Shown here: positions 8,969 to 16,290 of the stretch, in pieces | Numbering within the stretch: the stretch's first letter is position 1 | Layout of the letters: each line of letters begins with the position of its first letter | From: Paludibaculum fermentans | GTDB taxonomy: Bacteria > Acidobacteriota > Terriglobia > Bryobacterales > Bryobacteraceae | NCBI RefSeq assembly: GCF_015277775.1 | Contig: NZ_CP063849.1 | Location: 7,827,501-7,891,500, forward strand | Direction of reading: 5' to 3' | DNA: 64,000 nucleotides | Position numbers and translations under genes: made by a program | The notes under the pieces: generated by a model | The model's database searches: none | Seen by the model: the letters and a program-made list of their open reading frames with translations, nothing else | Told to the model about the DNA's origin: nothing

Positions 8969-9214
8969 CTATTTCGGATGGGGAATGATGGTGAGAATCA
9001 CACATATGTCCCCTTGAATGGTGAAGTAGAAGCGCCAGTTCCGATTGACTCTTGCCTGCCAGACATCCTCTGTTTCACTGTATTTTTTGGCATGTAGCGA
9101 GGGGTGCTGCAGGTTCTGCATGAGCAGCCCCAGTTGCTTCTGAAATGCTTTGCGCACCTCTTGCGGCGCCTTGGCGTAGTCGGTTGTGGCCTTTTGGGTG
9201 AAGCGGGCGAGCAT
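8969..9214 (-). CDS. RelE/ParE-family toxin
   Basis: 81 residues with the compact RelE fold pattern: basic N-terminus ('FTQKATTDYAKAPQEVRKAFQKQL'), 'HAKKY', and the closing strands 'VWQARVNRNWRFYFTIQGD'. RelE/ParE toxins either cleave mRNA on ribosomes or poison gyrase; the sequence does not separate these. Its ATG overlaps the antitoxin stop by one base (TAATG), typical of translational coupling in a toxin-antitoxin operon. Confidence 0.85.
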   Translation of the reverse strand: MLARFTQKATTDYAKAPQEVRKAFQKQLGLLMQNLQHPSLHAKKYSETEDVWQARVNRNWRFYFTIQGDICVILTIIPHPK

Positions 9215-9504
9215 TACCGGACGGACGACTTTCGGCCGGTTCGCCCATCGAGTGCGGAGATCGCCTCTTCAGCGGTTTCGTAGGGGCCGTGAACCCGGCC
9301 GGCTTTGAGATCCGCCAAGCCCTCCGCAATCTGGCGGTCAACCATGGATTTTGGCGTGAGGGTGATGACTCCTCCCTGTTCGAGGCTCACTTCGAGGAAG
9401 TCTCCCACGGCGAGGCCGGAGCGAGTGCGCAGTTCGGCGGGGAGAGTGACCTGAAACTTCTCCTTGATTCGCACAAGCGGCCGGAGCTTCTTTTGAGTCT
9501 GCAT
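9214..9504 (-). CDS. AbrB/SpoVT-type antitoxin
   Basis: About 96 residues from ATG 9504 (a TTG at 9534 would add ten residues but lies inside the inverted repeat upstream). The N-terminal swapped-hairpin AbrB domain reads 'RIKEKFQVTLPAELRTRSGLAVGDFLEVSLEQGGVITLTPK'. The C-terminal ~45 residues should bind the toxin. AbrB-type antitoxins usually pair with MazF or VapC-like toxins; pairing with a RelE-like toxin is less common. It probably represses its own operon through the palindrome at 9512-9536. Confidence 0.85.
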   Translation of the reverse strand: MQTQKKLRPLVRIKEKFQVTLPAELRTRSGLAVGDFLEVSLEQGGVITLTPKSMVDRQIAEGLADLKAGRVHGPYETAEEAISALDGRTGRKSSVR

Positions 9505-9511
9505 GGTTTGG

Positions 9512-9536
9512 AGTTGGAAAGTGTGAATTTCCAACT
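9512..9536 (-). promoter_or_regulatory. Operator palindrome of the toxin-antitoxin operon
   Basis: A perfect 9-bp inverted repeat AGTTGGAAA (9512-9520) / TTTCCAACT (9528-9536) with a 7-bp spacer, just upstream of the antitoxin ATG at 9504. The minus strand has TATAGT at 9539-9534, overlapping one arm, which may be the -10 box. This is the expected place for autorepression by the antitoxin. Confidence 0.65.
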
Positions 9537-9630
9537 ATAGGATGAACGGGATACCTGCCGGCGTCAAGGGTCGGGTGGAGAAGGCAGTCCGGCAGGTTAA
9601 GGCTCGTTTGGTTGCAATGCCCGGTCTGGG

Positions 9631-10626
9631 ATGACCACAATGGGTACCGGCCCTGGCTTGGCCGGTATCATGGCTGGTCTTTTCGAAAATATTGAGATTC
9701 GCGTCCCGGAACGGCGTTTTCAGAGCTGGGCCGACTTCACTTCCGCCGCTCCCGAGTACTCCATCGGGCTGGAAGTGATGGACGACACGCCGGGCCACCA
9801 GGGGCACTACGCCCATTTCGATCATCACTGCGGGGTGATCCGCGAGGTGACGATGAGCGCCGCGATGCAGGTGTACATCGCCGTGCGGCAGGGCCGGATC
9901 ATGGAACGCTGGCTGCGGCACAAGCAGCCGATTCCCGTTTACGTCTGGAATGCCGACCAGGATGTGTGCCTTTCGGCGTTTGTGCTGGAGTACCACTACA
10001 TGCTGGAGCGCGTGGAAGGGACTCCACTGCTGCGCTGGATTGTCCAGTACAACAACAAGATCGACGTCTGCGGCGGGCTGTATCCGGTGCGGCTGGATGA
10101 ACTGGTGAAGAATCATTTCACCTGGGTCTTCGAGCCGTATATGGAGCAGCGCAGCAGGGGCAAGGAACAGGGCGACGCGGAACTGGTGACGAAGACGATC
10201 CGGGCGGTGTGCGACCGGCTGCTGGCCCTGATCGAGGGACGGGCGGGCACTTCGCCGATCACGGCACGGCCAGACATCCTGTACCGCTCAGAGCATGATT
10301 TCGTGATCGCGGCCGAGAAGGGCGATCCTCATTCGCGGCTGGTACTGGCGGCGGAAGGGCACCGGAACCTGATCAGCCTGATCTGCCAACGGCCCAGCGG
10401 CCGGTATACGTATAGCGTGATCCGGGGTTCCCCCTACGATGAAGACACGTTCCCGGTGATCGAATTGATCAACGCGTTCCAGGCGGCGGAAGACCGGCAG
10501 GATGTGAAGATCTGGGGCGGGTCGAACCTGGCGGCGGGGTCGGACAGCGAACTGGGGTCCAGTTTGCACTGGACCCAGTTGCGGGATATTGCGGAACGTG
10601 TAGTTTCGGTGGCGGCGACGCGGTAG
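9631..10626 (+). CDS. Conserved protein of unknown function with His-Asp-rich motif
   Basis: 331 residues, not recognised as a named family. The most notable stretch is 'HYAHFDHHCGVIREVTMSAAMQ' (residues ~59-80), followed ~40 residues later by 'VWNADQDVCLSAFVLEYH'. The combination of a DHH triad with a later D-x-D recalls DHH-family phosphoesterases, but spacing and surroundings differ, so this is only a suggestion. It has no signal peptide or membrane segment and should be cytosolic. The alternative starts ATG 9640 and 9670 cannot be excluded. It ends six bases from the converging nagB-like gene. Confidence 0.7.
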   Translation: MTTMGTGPGLAGIMAGLFENIEIRVPERRFQSWADFTSAAPEYSIGLEVMDDTPGHQGHYAHFDHHCGVIREVTMSAAMQVYIAVRQGRIMERWLRHKQPIPVYVWNADQDVCLSAFVLEYHYMLERVEGTPLLRWIVQYNNKIDVCGGLYPVRLDELVKNHFTWVFEPYMEQRSRGKEQGDAELVTKTIRAVCDRLLALIEGRAGTSPITARPDILYRSEHDFVIAAEKGDPHSRLVLAAEGHRNLISLICQRPSGRYTYSVIRGSPYDEDTFPVIELINAFQAAEDRQDVKIWGGSNLAAGSDSELGSSLHWTQLRDIAERVVSVAATR

Positions 10627-10632
10627 GCGCCT

Positions 10633-11418
10633 TTAGCTTCTCAGATTTAGTTTGGAGGCCGAGTCGGGGTCGAGGTACAGGTTCGCCTTGGTGTGCAGCC
10701 TGAGGAAGGACCCCGGACAGGCTGAGGAGATGGGCCCCTCCAGGGCGTTGCGCACCGCCTCGGCTTTGCGGAGATCCGGGACACAGCAGATGATGTGTTC
10801 GGCCGAGAGCAGCGTCGGGCACGTGAGTGTGAATCCGAATGACGGCACCGCTTCCAGGCCTGGAAAGTGGCCTTCCCCTACCTGCTGCCGGCGGCAGCGC
10901 TCATCCAGCGAAACAATGCGGACCGGTTGCGGGTCGTTCAGGTCGGCTTCGTGCGGGTCGTTGAAGCCAATGTGGCCGTTTTCTCCGAAGCCCAGGAACG
11001 AGATGTCGATAGGGGCCTCAGCAAGCAACGCCGCGTAGCGGGCGGCCTCGGTTTCCAGGTTGGCTGAATCGCCGGCCAGGTAGTGGACGATGCCGGGGCG
11101 GACGCGGCGGGCGACGCGTTCGCGGACCCAGCGGCGGAAGCTGGCGGAGTGGGAATCGGGGACGCCGATCCACTCGTCGACATGGAAGACTTCCACGGCG
11201 GACCAGTCGAGGCCGGGGGTGGCCGTCAGGGCGTCGATGACCTCGAATTGCGAATTGGCGGCGGAGAGGATGATGCGGGCGCGGCCGCGCTGGCGGATGG
11301 CGTCCTGGATGAGTTCGGCGCCGTCCCGGGCGGCTGCGGCTCCCAGTTGTGTTTTGTCGTCGTAGATCGTGACCTGGAGCGGGCCGACTTCGAAGGATTT
11401 GGCTTGTGTGGTTTGCAT
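10633..11418 (-). CDS. nagB: NagB-family glucosamine-6-phosphate deaminase/isomerase
   Basis: 261 residues from ATG 11418. The family shows 'VFHVDEWIGVP' (catalytic Asp region) and the signature 'LGFGENGHIGFNDP', which holds the His-Asp/Glu catalytic group. NagB converts glucosamine-6-phosphate to fructose-6-phosphate and ammonia; related members act on galactosamine-6-phosphate or gluconolactone. The gene is divergent from the hybrid regulator and MFS permease, so the locus likely handles an imported sugar. A frame extension upstream of the ATG runs through the operator palindrome and is not believed to be coding. Confidence 0.85.
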   Translation of the reverse strand: MQTTQAKSFEVGPLQVTIYDDKTQLGAAAARDGAELIQDAIRQRGRARIILSAANSQFEVIDALTATPGLDWSAVEVFHVDEWIGVPDSHSASFRRWVRERVARRVRPGIVHYLAGDSANLETEAARYAALLAEAPIDISFLGFGENGHIGFNDPHEADLNDPQPVRIVSLDERCRRQQVGEGHFPGLEAVPSFGFTLTCPTLLSAEHIICCVPDLRKAEAVRNALEGPISSACPGSFLRLHTKANLYLDPDSASKLNLRS

Positions 11419-11496
11419 GACGGGGTGGTCCTCACGGGGACGAGATTGAGTCTGGCGGAGATGGGGGAGCCGGTACAGGGTTTTGTTTGTGGCTTC

Positions 11497-11523
11497 TGGT
11501 TGTTTCGCGACGTGAAACAACCA
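11497..11523. promoter_or_regulatory. Palindromic operator 1 (TGTTTC-N7-GAAACA type)
   Basis: Perfect 10-bp inverted repeat TGGTTGTTTC (11497-11506) / GAAACAACCA (11514-11523) with a 7-bp centre, in the region shared by nagB (starts 11418, minus) and the regulator gene (plus). Its core TGTTTC-N7-GAAACA recurs at 11705-11723 with the same spacing, so both should bind the same protein, probably the regulator encoded next door. Confidence 0.75.
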
Positions 11524-11561
11524 GCGGGCTGGATGCGGTTGCCGGGGGTTTCCTGGTGGTG

Positions 11562-11644
11562 GGGGACGTTCTCGCTCTGTCTACCTGGAGATTTCGTCGG
11601 GATCGGCGGCAGATTGCGTCTCGGGACAGAGGAAGAACGTCCCC
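11562..11644. repeat. Long imperfect inverted repeat / hairpin between two operators
   Basis: Outer arms GGGGACGTTCT (11562-11572) and AGAACGTCCCC (11634-11644) pair perfectly over 11 bp. After a 2x2 internal loop, CTCTGTC (11575-11581) pairs with GACAGAG (11625-11631). Shorter pairings (CC 11584-11585 with GG 11623-11624; GAGA 11588-11591 with TCTC 11619-11622) can extend the stem. No gene lies here. It may be a cruciform, a leader RNA structure, or the relic of a small mobile element. Confidence 0.6.
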
Positions 11645-11704
11645 GCCGGGTGGCGTTCCGTGGCTGATGTCCGGGTTTGCCACGTTCGGGACACGGCGGT
11701 ATTC

Positions 11705-11723
11705 TGTTTCATATTGTGAAACA
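11705..11723. promoter_or_regulatory. Palindromic operator 2 (TGTTTC-N7-GAAACA)
   Basis: TGTTTC (11705-11710), ATATTGT, GAAACA (11718-11723). It has the same half-sites and spacer length as operator 1, about 204 bp away centre to centre. It covers the GTG at 11716, the likely start of the regulator, which suits autorepression. Confidence 0.7.
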
Positions 11724-12882
11724 ACTACTTGAGCAGGACGAGGTCGGGCGGTACTCCGTGCAGGCCGTGGTTCGAGCTTTCGCCCTGCTGCGTGCTTCGC
11801 GGTTTGAGGGGGAAGTGCTGCGATTGCGGGACCTGTGTTCGCGCACGGGTTTGCACAAGACCACCGCTTTCCGGTTATTGCAGACGCTGGAACAGGTGGG
11901 GGCGGTGGAACGCGTGGGGGCCGATCAGTATCGGTCGCTTGTCGCTCTGGCGGGCAAGAGCCGGTTGCGGATTGGGTTTGCGGGGAAGAGCGTGGAATCC
12001 GCGTTCTCGCGGGCGGTGGGGGAGAGTTTGCGCGCGGCGGCGGCTGCGCGTGGGCTGGATCTGGTGCTGCTGGATAATCGCGGCAGCGCCACGGCCGCGC
12101 TGCGGAATGCGGAACGGCTGGTACGAGAACAGGTGGATGTCGCCATCGAGTTTCAGGTACACGAGCGGGCGGCGGCGCGGATTGCGGCCAAGTTCATGGA
12201 GGCTGGTATCCCACTGATTGCGGTGGAGATTCCGCATCCGGGCGCGGTCTATCTCGGCGGCAACAACTTCGAAGCCGGGCGGCTGTGCGGGCTGACGCTG
12301 GGGCAACGGGCGAAGCAGGCGTGGCGCGGCGCGGTGGACCAGGTGCTGCTGCTGGAGATGGCGGCCGGGGGGCCGCTGCCGCATTCGAGCATGACGGGTT
12401 TCCAGAAGGGGCTGCGCGAGGTGCTGCCGGAGTTCGCGCAGGAGCGGTTCGTCCACCTGGATGGCAAGGGCGAGTTCGGGGTGAGCCTGGATGTGGTGCG
12501 GCGGCATCTGCGGCGCAACCGGCCGGGACGGTGCCTGGTGGGGGCGATCAACGATGCCAGCGCGCTGGGGGCGGTGCGCGCGTTTGAGGAGGCCGGGCTG
12601 GGGCGGGATTGTCTCGTGGCCGGCCAGAATGCGGAGCCGGAGGCCCGGGCGGAGCTGCGGCGGGCGGAGACGCGGCTGGTGGGGTCGGTGGGATTCTTCC
12701 CGGAACGCTACGGGCCGGAACTGGTGCGGATCGCCCTGGACCTGATCGAGAAGAGGGCTGTGCCGGGCGCCGTGTTTGTGAAGCATGCGATGATCACGGC
12801 TCAGAATGTGGATGCGTACTACCCGAACGACACACTGCTGGCGCCTTCGAGTCCGGCGGATCTGGTGATGCGGTCGCTGTAG
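11716..12882 (+). CDS. Hybrid transcription regulator: IclR-type HTH fused to sugar-binding (periplasmic-binding-like) domain
   Basis: About 388 residues from GTG 11716; a TTG at 11677 is also in frame and there is no clear ribosome site. Residues ~10-75 form a winged HTH of IclR type ('YSVQAVVRAFALLRA', then 'LCSRTGLHKTTAFRLLQTLEQVGAVERVG'). Instead of the IclR effector domain, residues ~85-350 form a LacI/ribose-binding-like domain ('GFAGKSVESAFSRAVGESL', 'VYLGGNNFEAGRLCGLTLG', 'VGAINDASALGAVRAFEEAG'). It likely senses a sugar or sugar acid in the cytosol and controls the divergent nagB and the downstream MFS gene through the two palindromes. Confidence 0.82.
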   Translation: MKQLLEQDEVGRYSVQAVVRAFALLRASRFEGEVLRLRDLCSRTGLHKTTAFRLLQTLEQVGAVERVGADQYRSLVALAGKSRLRIGFAGKSVESAFSRAVGESLRAAAAARGLDLVLLDNRGSATAALRNAERLVREQVDVAIEFQVHERAAARIAAKFMEAGIPLIAVEIPHPGAVYLGGNNFEAGRLCGLTLGQRAKQAWRGAVDQVLLLEMAAGGPLPHSSMTGFQKGLREVLPEFAQERFVHLDGKGEFGVSLDVVRRHLRRNRPGRCLVGAINDASALGAVRAFEEAGLGRDCLVAGQNAEPEARAELRRAETRLVGSVGFFPERYGPELVRIALDLIEKRAVPGAVFVKHAMITAQNVDAYYPNDTLLAPSSPADLVMRSL

Positions 12883-12983
12883 GAGATGGCTTCTTTTTAT
12901 GTTGATTTCTTTCCTTTGCTTATGTTAGTTGTTGAATCCATGACCCGAGCTGGTGTGGAGTTGCCGCGGGCCGGAGCGGCGCG

Positions 12984-14264
12984 TTGACGGTGCCTTCCGG
13001 CCTGCGGTGGCGCGTGGTGGGGCTGCTCTTCGCTTCCACCGTGATCAATTACCTGGACCGGCAGACGCTGTCGGTGCTGGCTCCGCACCTGAAGACCGAG
13101 TTCCATTGGACGAACAGCGACTTTGCCCTGCTGATCATTGCGTTCCGGGTGGCCTACACGGTGGGGCAGGCGGGGTGCGGGCGGATCCTGGACCGGCTGG
13201 GGACGCGGCGGGGGCTGACGGTGGCGGTGGCGTGGTATTCGGCGATCGCGATGGCTACGGCGCTGGTGACGGGGCTGAAGAGCTTCGCGGTGATGCGATT
13301 CCTGTTGGGACTTGGTGAATCGGCCAACTGGCCGGGGGCGACGAAGGCGGTGTCGGAGTGGTTCCCGCGCAAAGAGAAGGCGCTGGCGGTGGCGATCTTC
13401 GACAGCGGGTCGTCGATTGGGGCGGCGGTGGCTCCGGCGCTGGTGATTGGGCTGTATACGGCCTTCGGCGGCTGGCGGCCGGCGTTTCTGATCACGGGTG
13501 TGCTGGGGTTTGGGTGGCTGCTGGTGTGGAAGCGGTTCTACCAGCCTCCGGAGGAGCATCCGGGCATTGGGGCGGAAGAGCTCGAGATGCTGCGGGCGGA
13601 TAAGAAGGCGAGCCAGGACGGAGAGGCTCAGGAGCAGGCGGTGTCGTGGCTGGGGTTGCTGAAGTACCGGCAGACCTGGGGTGCGATTGCGAGCCGGGCG
13701 CTGACGGATCCGGTGTGGTATCTGATTACGGACTGGTTCGCGTTGTACCTGGTGTGGCGCGGCTACCGGGTGGAAGAGAGCCTGATGGCGTTCTGGGTGC
13801 CGTTTCTGGCGGCGGATCTGGGGAACTACGCGGGTGGGGCGGTTTCGAGCTGGCTGGTGTATCGGGGCTGGCCGGTGGGCTGGGCCCGGAAGGCCGTAGT
13901 GATTCCCGGGGCGTTGGGCGTGCTGCTGCTGATTCCGGCGGCGTTCTCACCGAGCCTGACGGGGATTGCGCTGCTGTTCGGCGGGGCCACCTTCTCGTAT
14001 GCGGCGTTTTCGACGATTGCGAACACGTTTCCGGCGGACTGCTTTGCCGACGGGGCGGTGGCTTCGGTAAGCGGGCTGGGCGGCGCGGCGGCGGGCGCTG
14101 GCACGATTCTGTCGACGTACGCGGTGGGGTCGATTGCGGACAAGGTGGGCTTCCGGCCGGCGTTGATCGGGGCGAGCCTGATTCCGCTGCTGGCAATGGT
14201 CCTGGTGCTGGCGCTGGTGCGGAATACGCGGGAGAGCGGCCAGGGCGTGATCCGGAGGATCTGA
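12984..14264 (+). CDS. MFS transporter, anion:cation symporter (hexuronate/galactonate-type)
   Basis: 426 residues from TTG 12984, with GGAGCGG about five bases upstream. It shows twelve hydrophobic segments and family features: 'INYLDRQTLSVLAP' in TM1, 'LLGLGESANWPGATKAVSEWFPRKEKALAVAIFDSGSSIGAAVAP' in the middle, typical of ExuT/DgoT-like symporters for hexuronates, galactonate or glucarate. It lies 101 bp after the hybrid regulator and opposite to nagB, which suggests import of a sugar acid or amino sugar acid. Confidence 0.88.
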   Translation: MTVPSGLRWRVVGLLFASTVINYLDRQTLSVLAPHLKTEFHWTNSDFALLIIAFRVAYTVGQAGCGRILDRLGTRRGLTVAVAWYSAIAMATALVTGLKSFAVMRFLLGLGESANWPGATKAVSEWFPRKEKALAVAIFDSGSSIGAAVAPALVIGLYTAFGGWRPAFLITGVLGFGWLLVWKRFYQPPEEHPGIGAEELEMLRADKKASQDGEAQEQAVSWLGLLKYRQTWGAIASRALTDPVWYLITDWFALYLVWRGYRVEESLMAFWVPFLAADLGNYAGGAVSSWLVYRGWPVGWARKAVVIPGALGVLLLIPAAFSPSLTGIALLFGGATFSYAAFSTIANTFPADCFADGAVASVSGLGGAAAGAGTILSTYAVGSIADKVGFRPALIGASLIPLLAMVLVLALVRNTRESGQGVIRRI

Positions 14265-14296
14265 GCGGCCCGGTTTGGGTGCATAATGGACGGGCC

Positions 14297-14797
14297 ATGC
14301 AGAAACTCACACGTAGCGCCGCCGGCGGAATGCTGGCCATTTTCCTGGTGTTCGGAGGAAATAGTCTGCTGACGGGACAGGCGTCGAAGGAGAAGAGCGT
14401 GACGACGAAGATCAGCGGACCATTTCGCGCCAAGATCAGCCCCCTCCAGTTGGAAGACAAGACCGAGGGGACCATGCTGGGCCGGATGGCCATCTTCAAG
14501 ACCTATGAGGGCGACCTGGCGGGGACTGCGCGCGGCGAGATGCTGACGGCCGGGACGGCGGTGCAGGGCTCGGCCGGGTATGTGGCGGTGGAGCGGGTGA
14601 CCGGGACGCTGAAGGGCAGGAAGGGCTCGTTCGCGCTGCAGCACAACGGGGTGATGGACCGGGGCGCGGCGCAACTGGTGATCACCGTGGTGCCGGATTC
14701 CGGGACGGGCGAACTGACCGGCTTGAAGGGCAAGATGGCGGTGCGGATCGAGCCGGACGGAAATCACTTTTACGACTTTGAGTACACGCTGCCGTAG
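14297..14797 (+). CDS. DUF3224 family protein, exported
   Basis: 166 residues from ATG 14297. A signal-peptide-like N-terminus (residues 1-~28, 'GGMLAIFLVFGGNSLLTGQA') precedes a DUF3224 domain recognised by 'YVAVERVTGTLKGRKGSFALQHNGVMDRG' and 'VVPDSGTGELTGLKGKMAVRIEPDGNHFYDFEYTL'. DUF3224 proteins are small beta-barrels (allene-oxide-cyclase-like fold) of unknown activity; most lack a signal peptide, so export here is worth noting. Confidence 0.82.
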   Translation: MQKLTRSAAGGMLAIFLVFGGNSLLTGQASKEKSVTTKISGPFRAKISPLQLEDKTEGTMLGRMAIFKTYEGDLAGTARGEMLTAGTAVQGSAGYVAVERVTGTLKGRKGSFALQHNGVMDRGAAQLVITVVPDSGTGELTGLKGKMAVRIEPDGNHFYDFEYTLP

Positions 14798-14809
14798 GGG
14801 AGGCGTGGG

Positions 14810-15340
14810 ATGACTGCTGCTGCTGAATCGCCGCTGGTGAGCTTCTACGGTGGGACGACCCGCGATGATGAGGGCCGGTGGCTGCAGGAGATCCGGCAGT
14901 GGCCGGATGAGCGGCTGGAGTATACGCACGACTACATTCAGTGGATGTTCCCGCTGCGGGAGAGGAGCCAGTTCAACTCCGGGGCTCCGGTGCTGGATGA
15001 GGCGGCGATTGCGGTGTTTCTTCACGACGCGGGGTTGCGGGCGGAGCTGTTCGAGTCGTTGAAGCGGATGCTGGTGTTCTACGGGTTGGAGTGGCACGAG
15101 GGGGCGGTGCGGCGGACCGAACGATTTGCGGAGCGGGCTGGCGAGTGGGTGGCGGCCGGGCATCACAACCACCTGCGGATTACACGGATCCTGAAGTGCC
15201 TGACGCTGCTGGGGCTGGCGGATGAGGCCCGGGCGTTCTTCAATTGCCTGTCCGCGGTGTATGAAGAAGAACGGGGGAAGGCGCGGCCAGGGATCAGCGC
15301 CGTCACGTTCCGCTTCTGGTCGGACGCTTTGCGCGGCTGA
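14810..15340 (+). CDS. Opioid growth factor receptor (OGFr)-related conserved-region protein
   Basis: 176 residues matching the OGFr N-terminal conserved region known from animals and scattered bacteria: 'FYGGTTRDDEGRWLQEIRQWPDERLEYTHDYIQWMFPL' and 'SQFNSGAPVLDEAAIAVF'. The bacterial function is unknown. It is alpha-helical and has no signal peptide. It lies 12 bp after the DUF3224 gene. Confidence 0.85.
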   Translation: MTAAAESPLVSFYGGTTRDDEGRWLQEIRQWPDERLEYTHDYIQWMFPLRERSQFNSGAPVLDEAAIAVFLHDAGLRAELFESLKRMLVFYGLEWHEGAVRRTERFAERAGEWVAAGHHNHLRITRILKCLTLLGLADEARAFFNCLSAVYEEERGKARPGISAVTFRFWSDALRG

Positions 15341-15531
15341 CGGCCGATTCTCTTAACACTCCTTACGTGACGGGCCCGCTGTGTAAAACCAGGCCGTTTC
15401 CAGGCGGGTTCGACGGGTACACGCACGGCGATGAGACGGGGTTTGTAACCTTCGTGGAGAAGATGCCCGTCCATGGAGAGGTCAGAGAGCGGTGGCTCCG
15501 GCTGTCCAGTCCGGAGGAATTTCGAGGCGAA

Positions 15532-16254
15532 ATGATCAGAAGCAGAGCTGTTTGTATTGCGCTTGCCGTGTCGGCAGCGGTGTATGGGCAGGAGCGCGAG
15601 GGCGGTCCGAGGCGGGGTTTTGGCCAGGGCGGATTCATGCGGATGAGCCCGATTCTGGCGGCGGTGGATGCCGACCATGACGGGACTATCTCGGCGGCGG
15701 AGTTGAAGGCGGCTCCGGCGGCGCTGAAGTCGCTGGACAAGAACGGCGATGGACAGTTGACACAGGACGAGCTGCGGCCGGCGTTTGCGCGCGGCGGTTC
15801 GGGCGGTGGCCCTGGAGCGACGCAGGCTCCGAGTGCGGACGAGCTGGTGAAGACGCTGATGGCCTTCGATAAGGACGGCGACGGGAAGCTGTCGAAGCCG
15901 GAGCTGCCGGAGCGGATGCAGGGTTTGTTCGATCGCGCGGATGCGGACAAGGACGGCTTTCTGACGGCGGAAGAGTTAAAGAAGACGGCCGCGGCTCCGC
16001 GGGCGGAGCAGGCTGGGCGGCGGGGTGAGCGGGAAGGCGGCGAGGGCGGACGGCGGATGCAGCGCGTGGATCCCGTGACGGCCGCGTTGGATGTGGATCA
16101 GGATGGAGTGATCTCCGCGCAGGAGATGCAGGGCGCCACGGCTGCGCTGGCGAAGCTCGATCGCAATGGCGACGGGCAGTTGACCGAGGACGAGGTTCGT
16201 CCGAACTTTGGCGGGCGCGGCGGACAGCGGCCTCCGCAGGAACAGAACAAGTAG
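15532..16254 (+). CDS. Exported protein with six EF-hand calcium loops
   Basis: 240 residues from ATG 15532 (CGAGGCGA upstream); the frame is open from 15367 but the signal peptide starts here (MIRSRAVCIALAVSAAVYGQ). Six 12-residue EF-hand loops are visible: DADHDGTISAAE, DKNGDGQLTQDE, DKDGDGKLSKPE, DADKDGFLTAEE, DVDQDGVISAQE and DRNGDGQLTEDE, arranged as three pairs separated by Gly/Arg/Pro-rich linkers. It is predicted to bind Ca2+ in the periplasm or outside the cell. The ApbE gene follows after 36 bp. Confidence 0.88.
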   Translation: MIRSRAVCIALAVSAAVYGQEREGGPRRGFGQGGFMRMSPILAAVDADHDGTISAAELKAAPAALKSLDKNGDGQLTQDELRPAFARGGSGGGPGATQAPSADELVKTLMAFDKDGDGKLSKPELPERMQGLFDRADADKDGFLTAEELKKTAAAPRAEQAGRRGEREGGEGGRRMQRVDPVTAALDVDQDGVISAQEMQGATAALAKLDRNGDGQLTEDEVRPNFGGRGGQRPPQEQNK

Positions 16255-16290
16255 CCGACCGGCTCAGAACCCGAGTAGCAGAACACCGAT

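Noticed and set aside
11419-11520. N-terminal extension of the NagB-like protein
   Set aside because: The extension would be read from the operator palindrome and does not resemble NagB N-termini; the ATG at 11418 is at the expected place.
13826-15172. 448-codon minus-strand frame across the MFS, DUF3224 and OGFr-like genes
   Set aside because: It crosses three well-supported genes on the other strand and has no recognisable domain.
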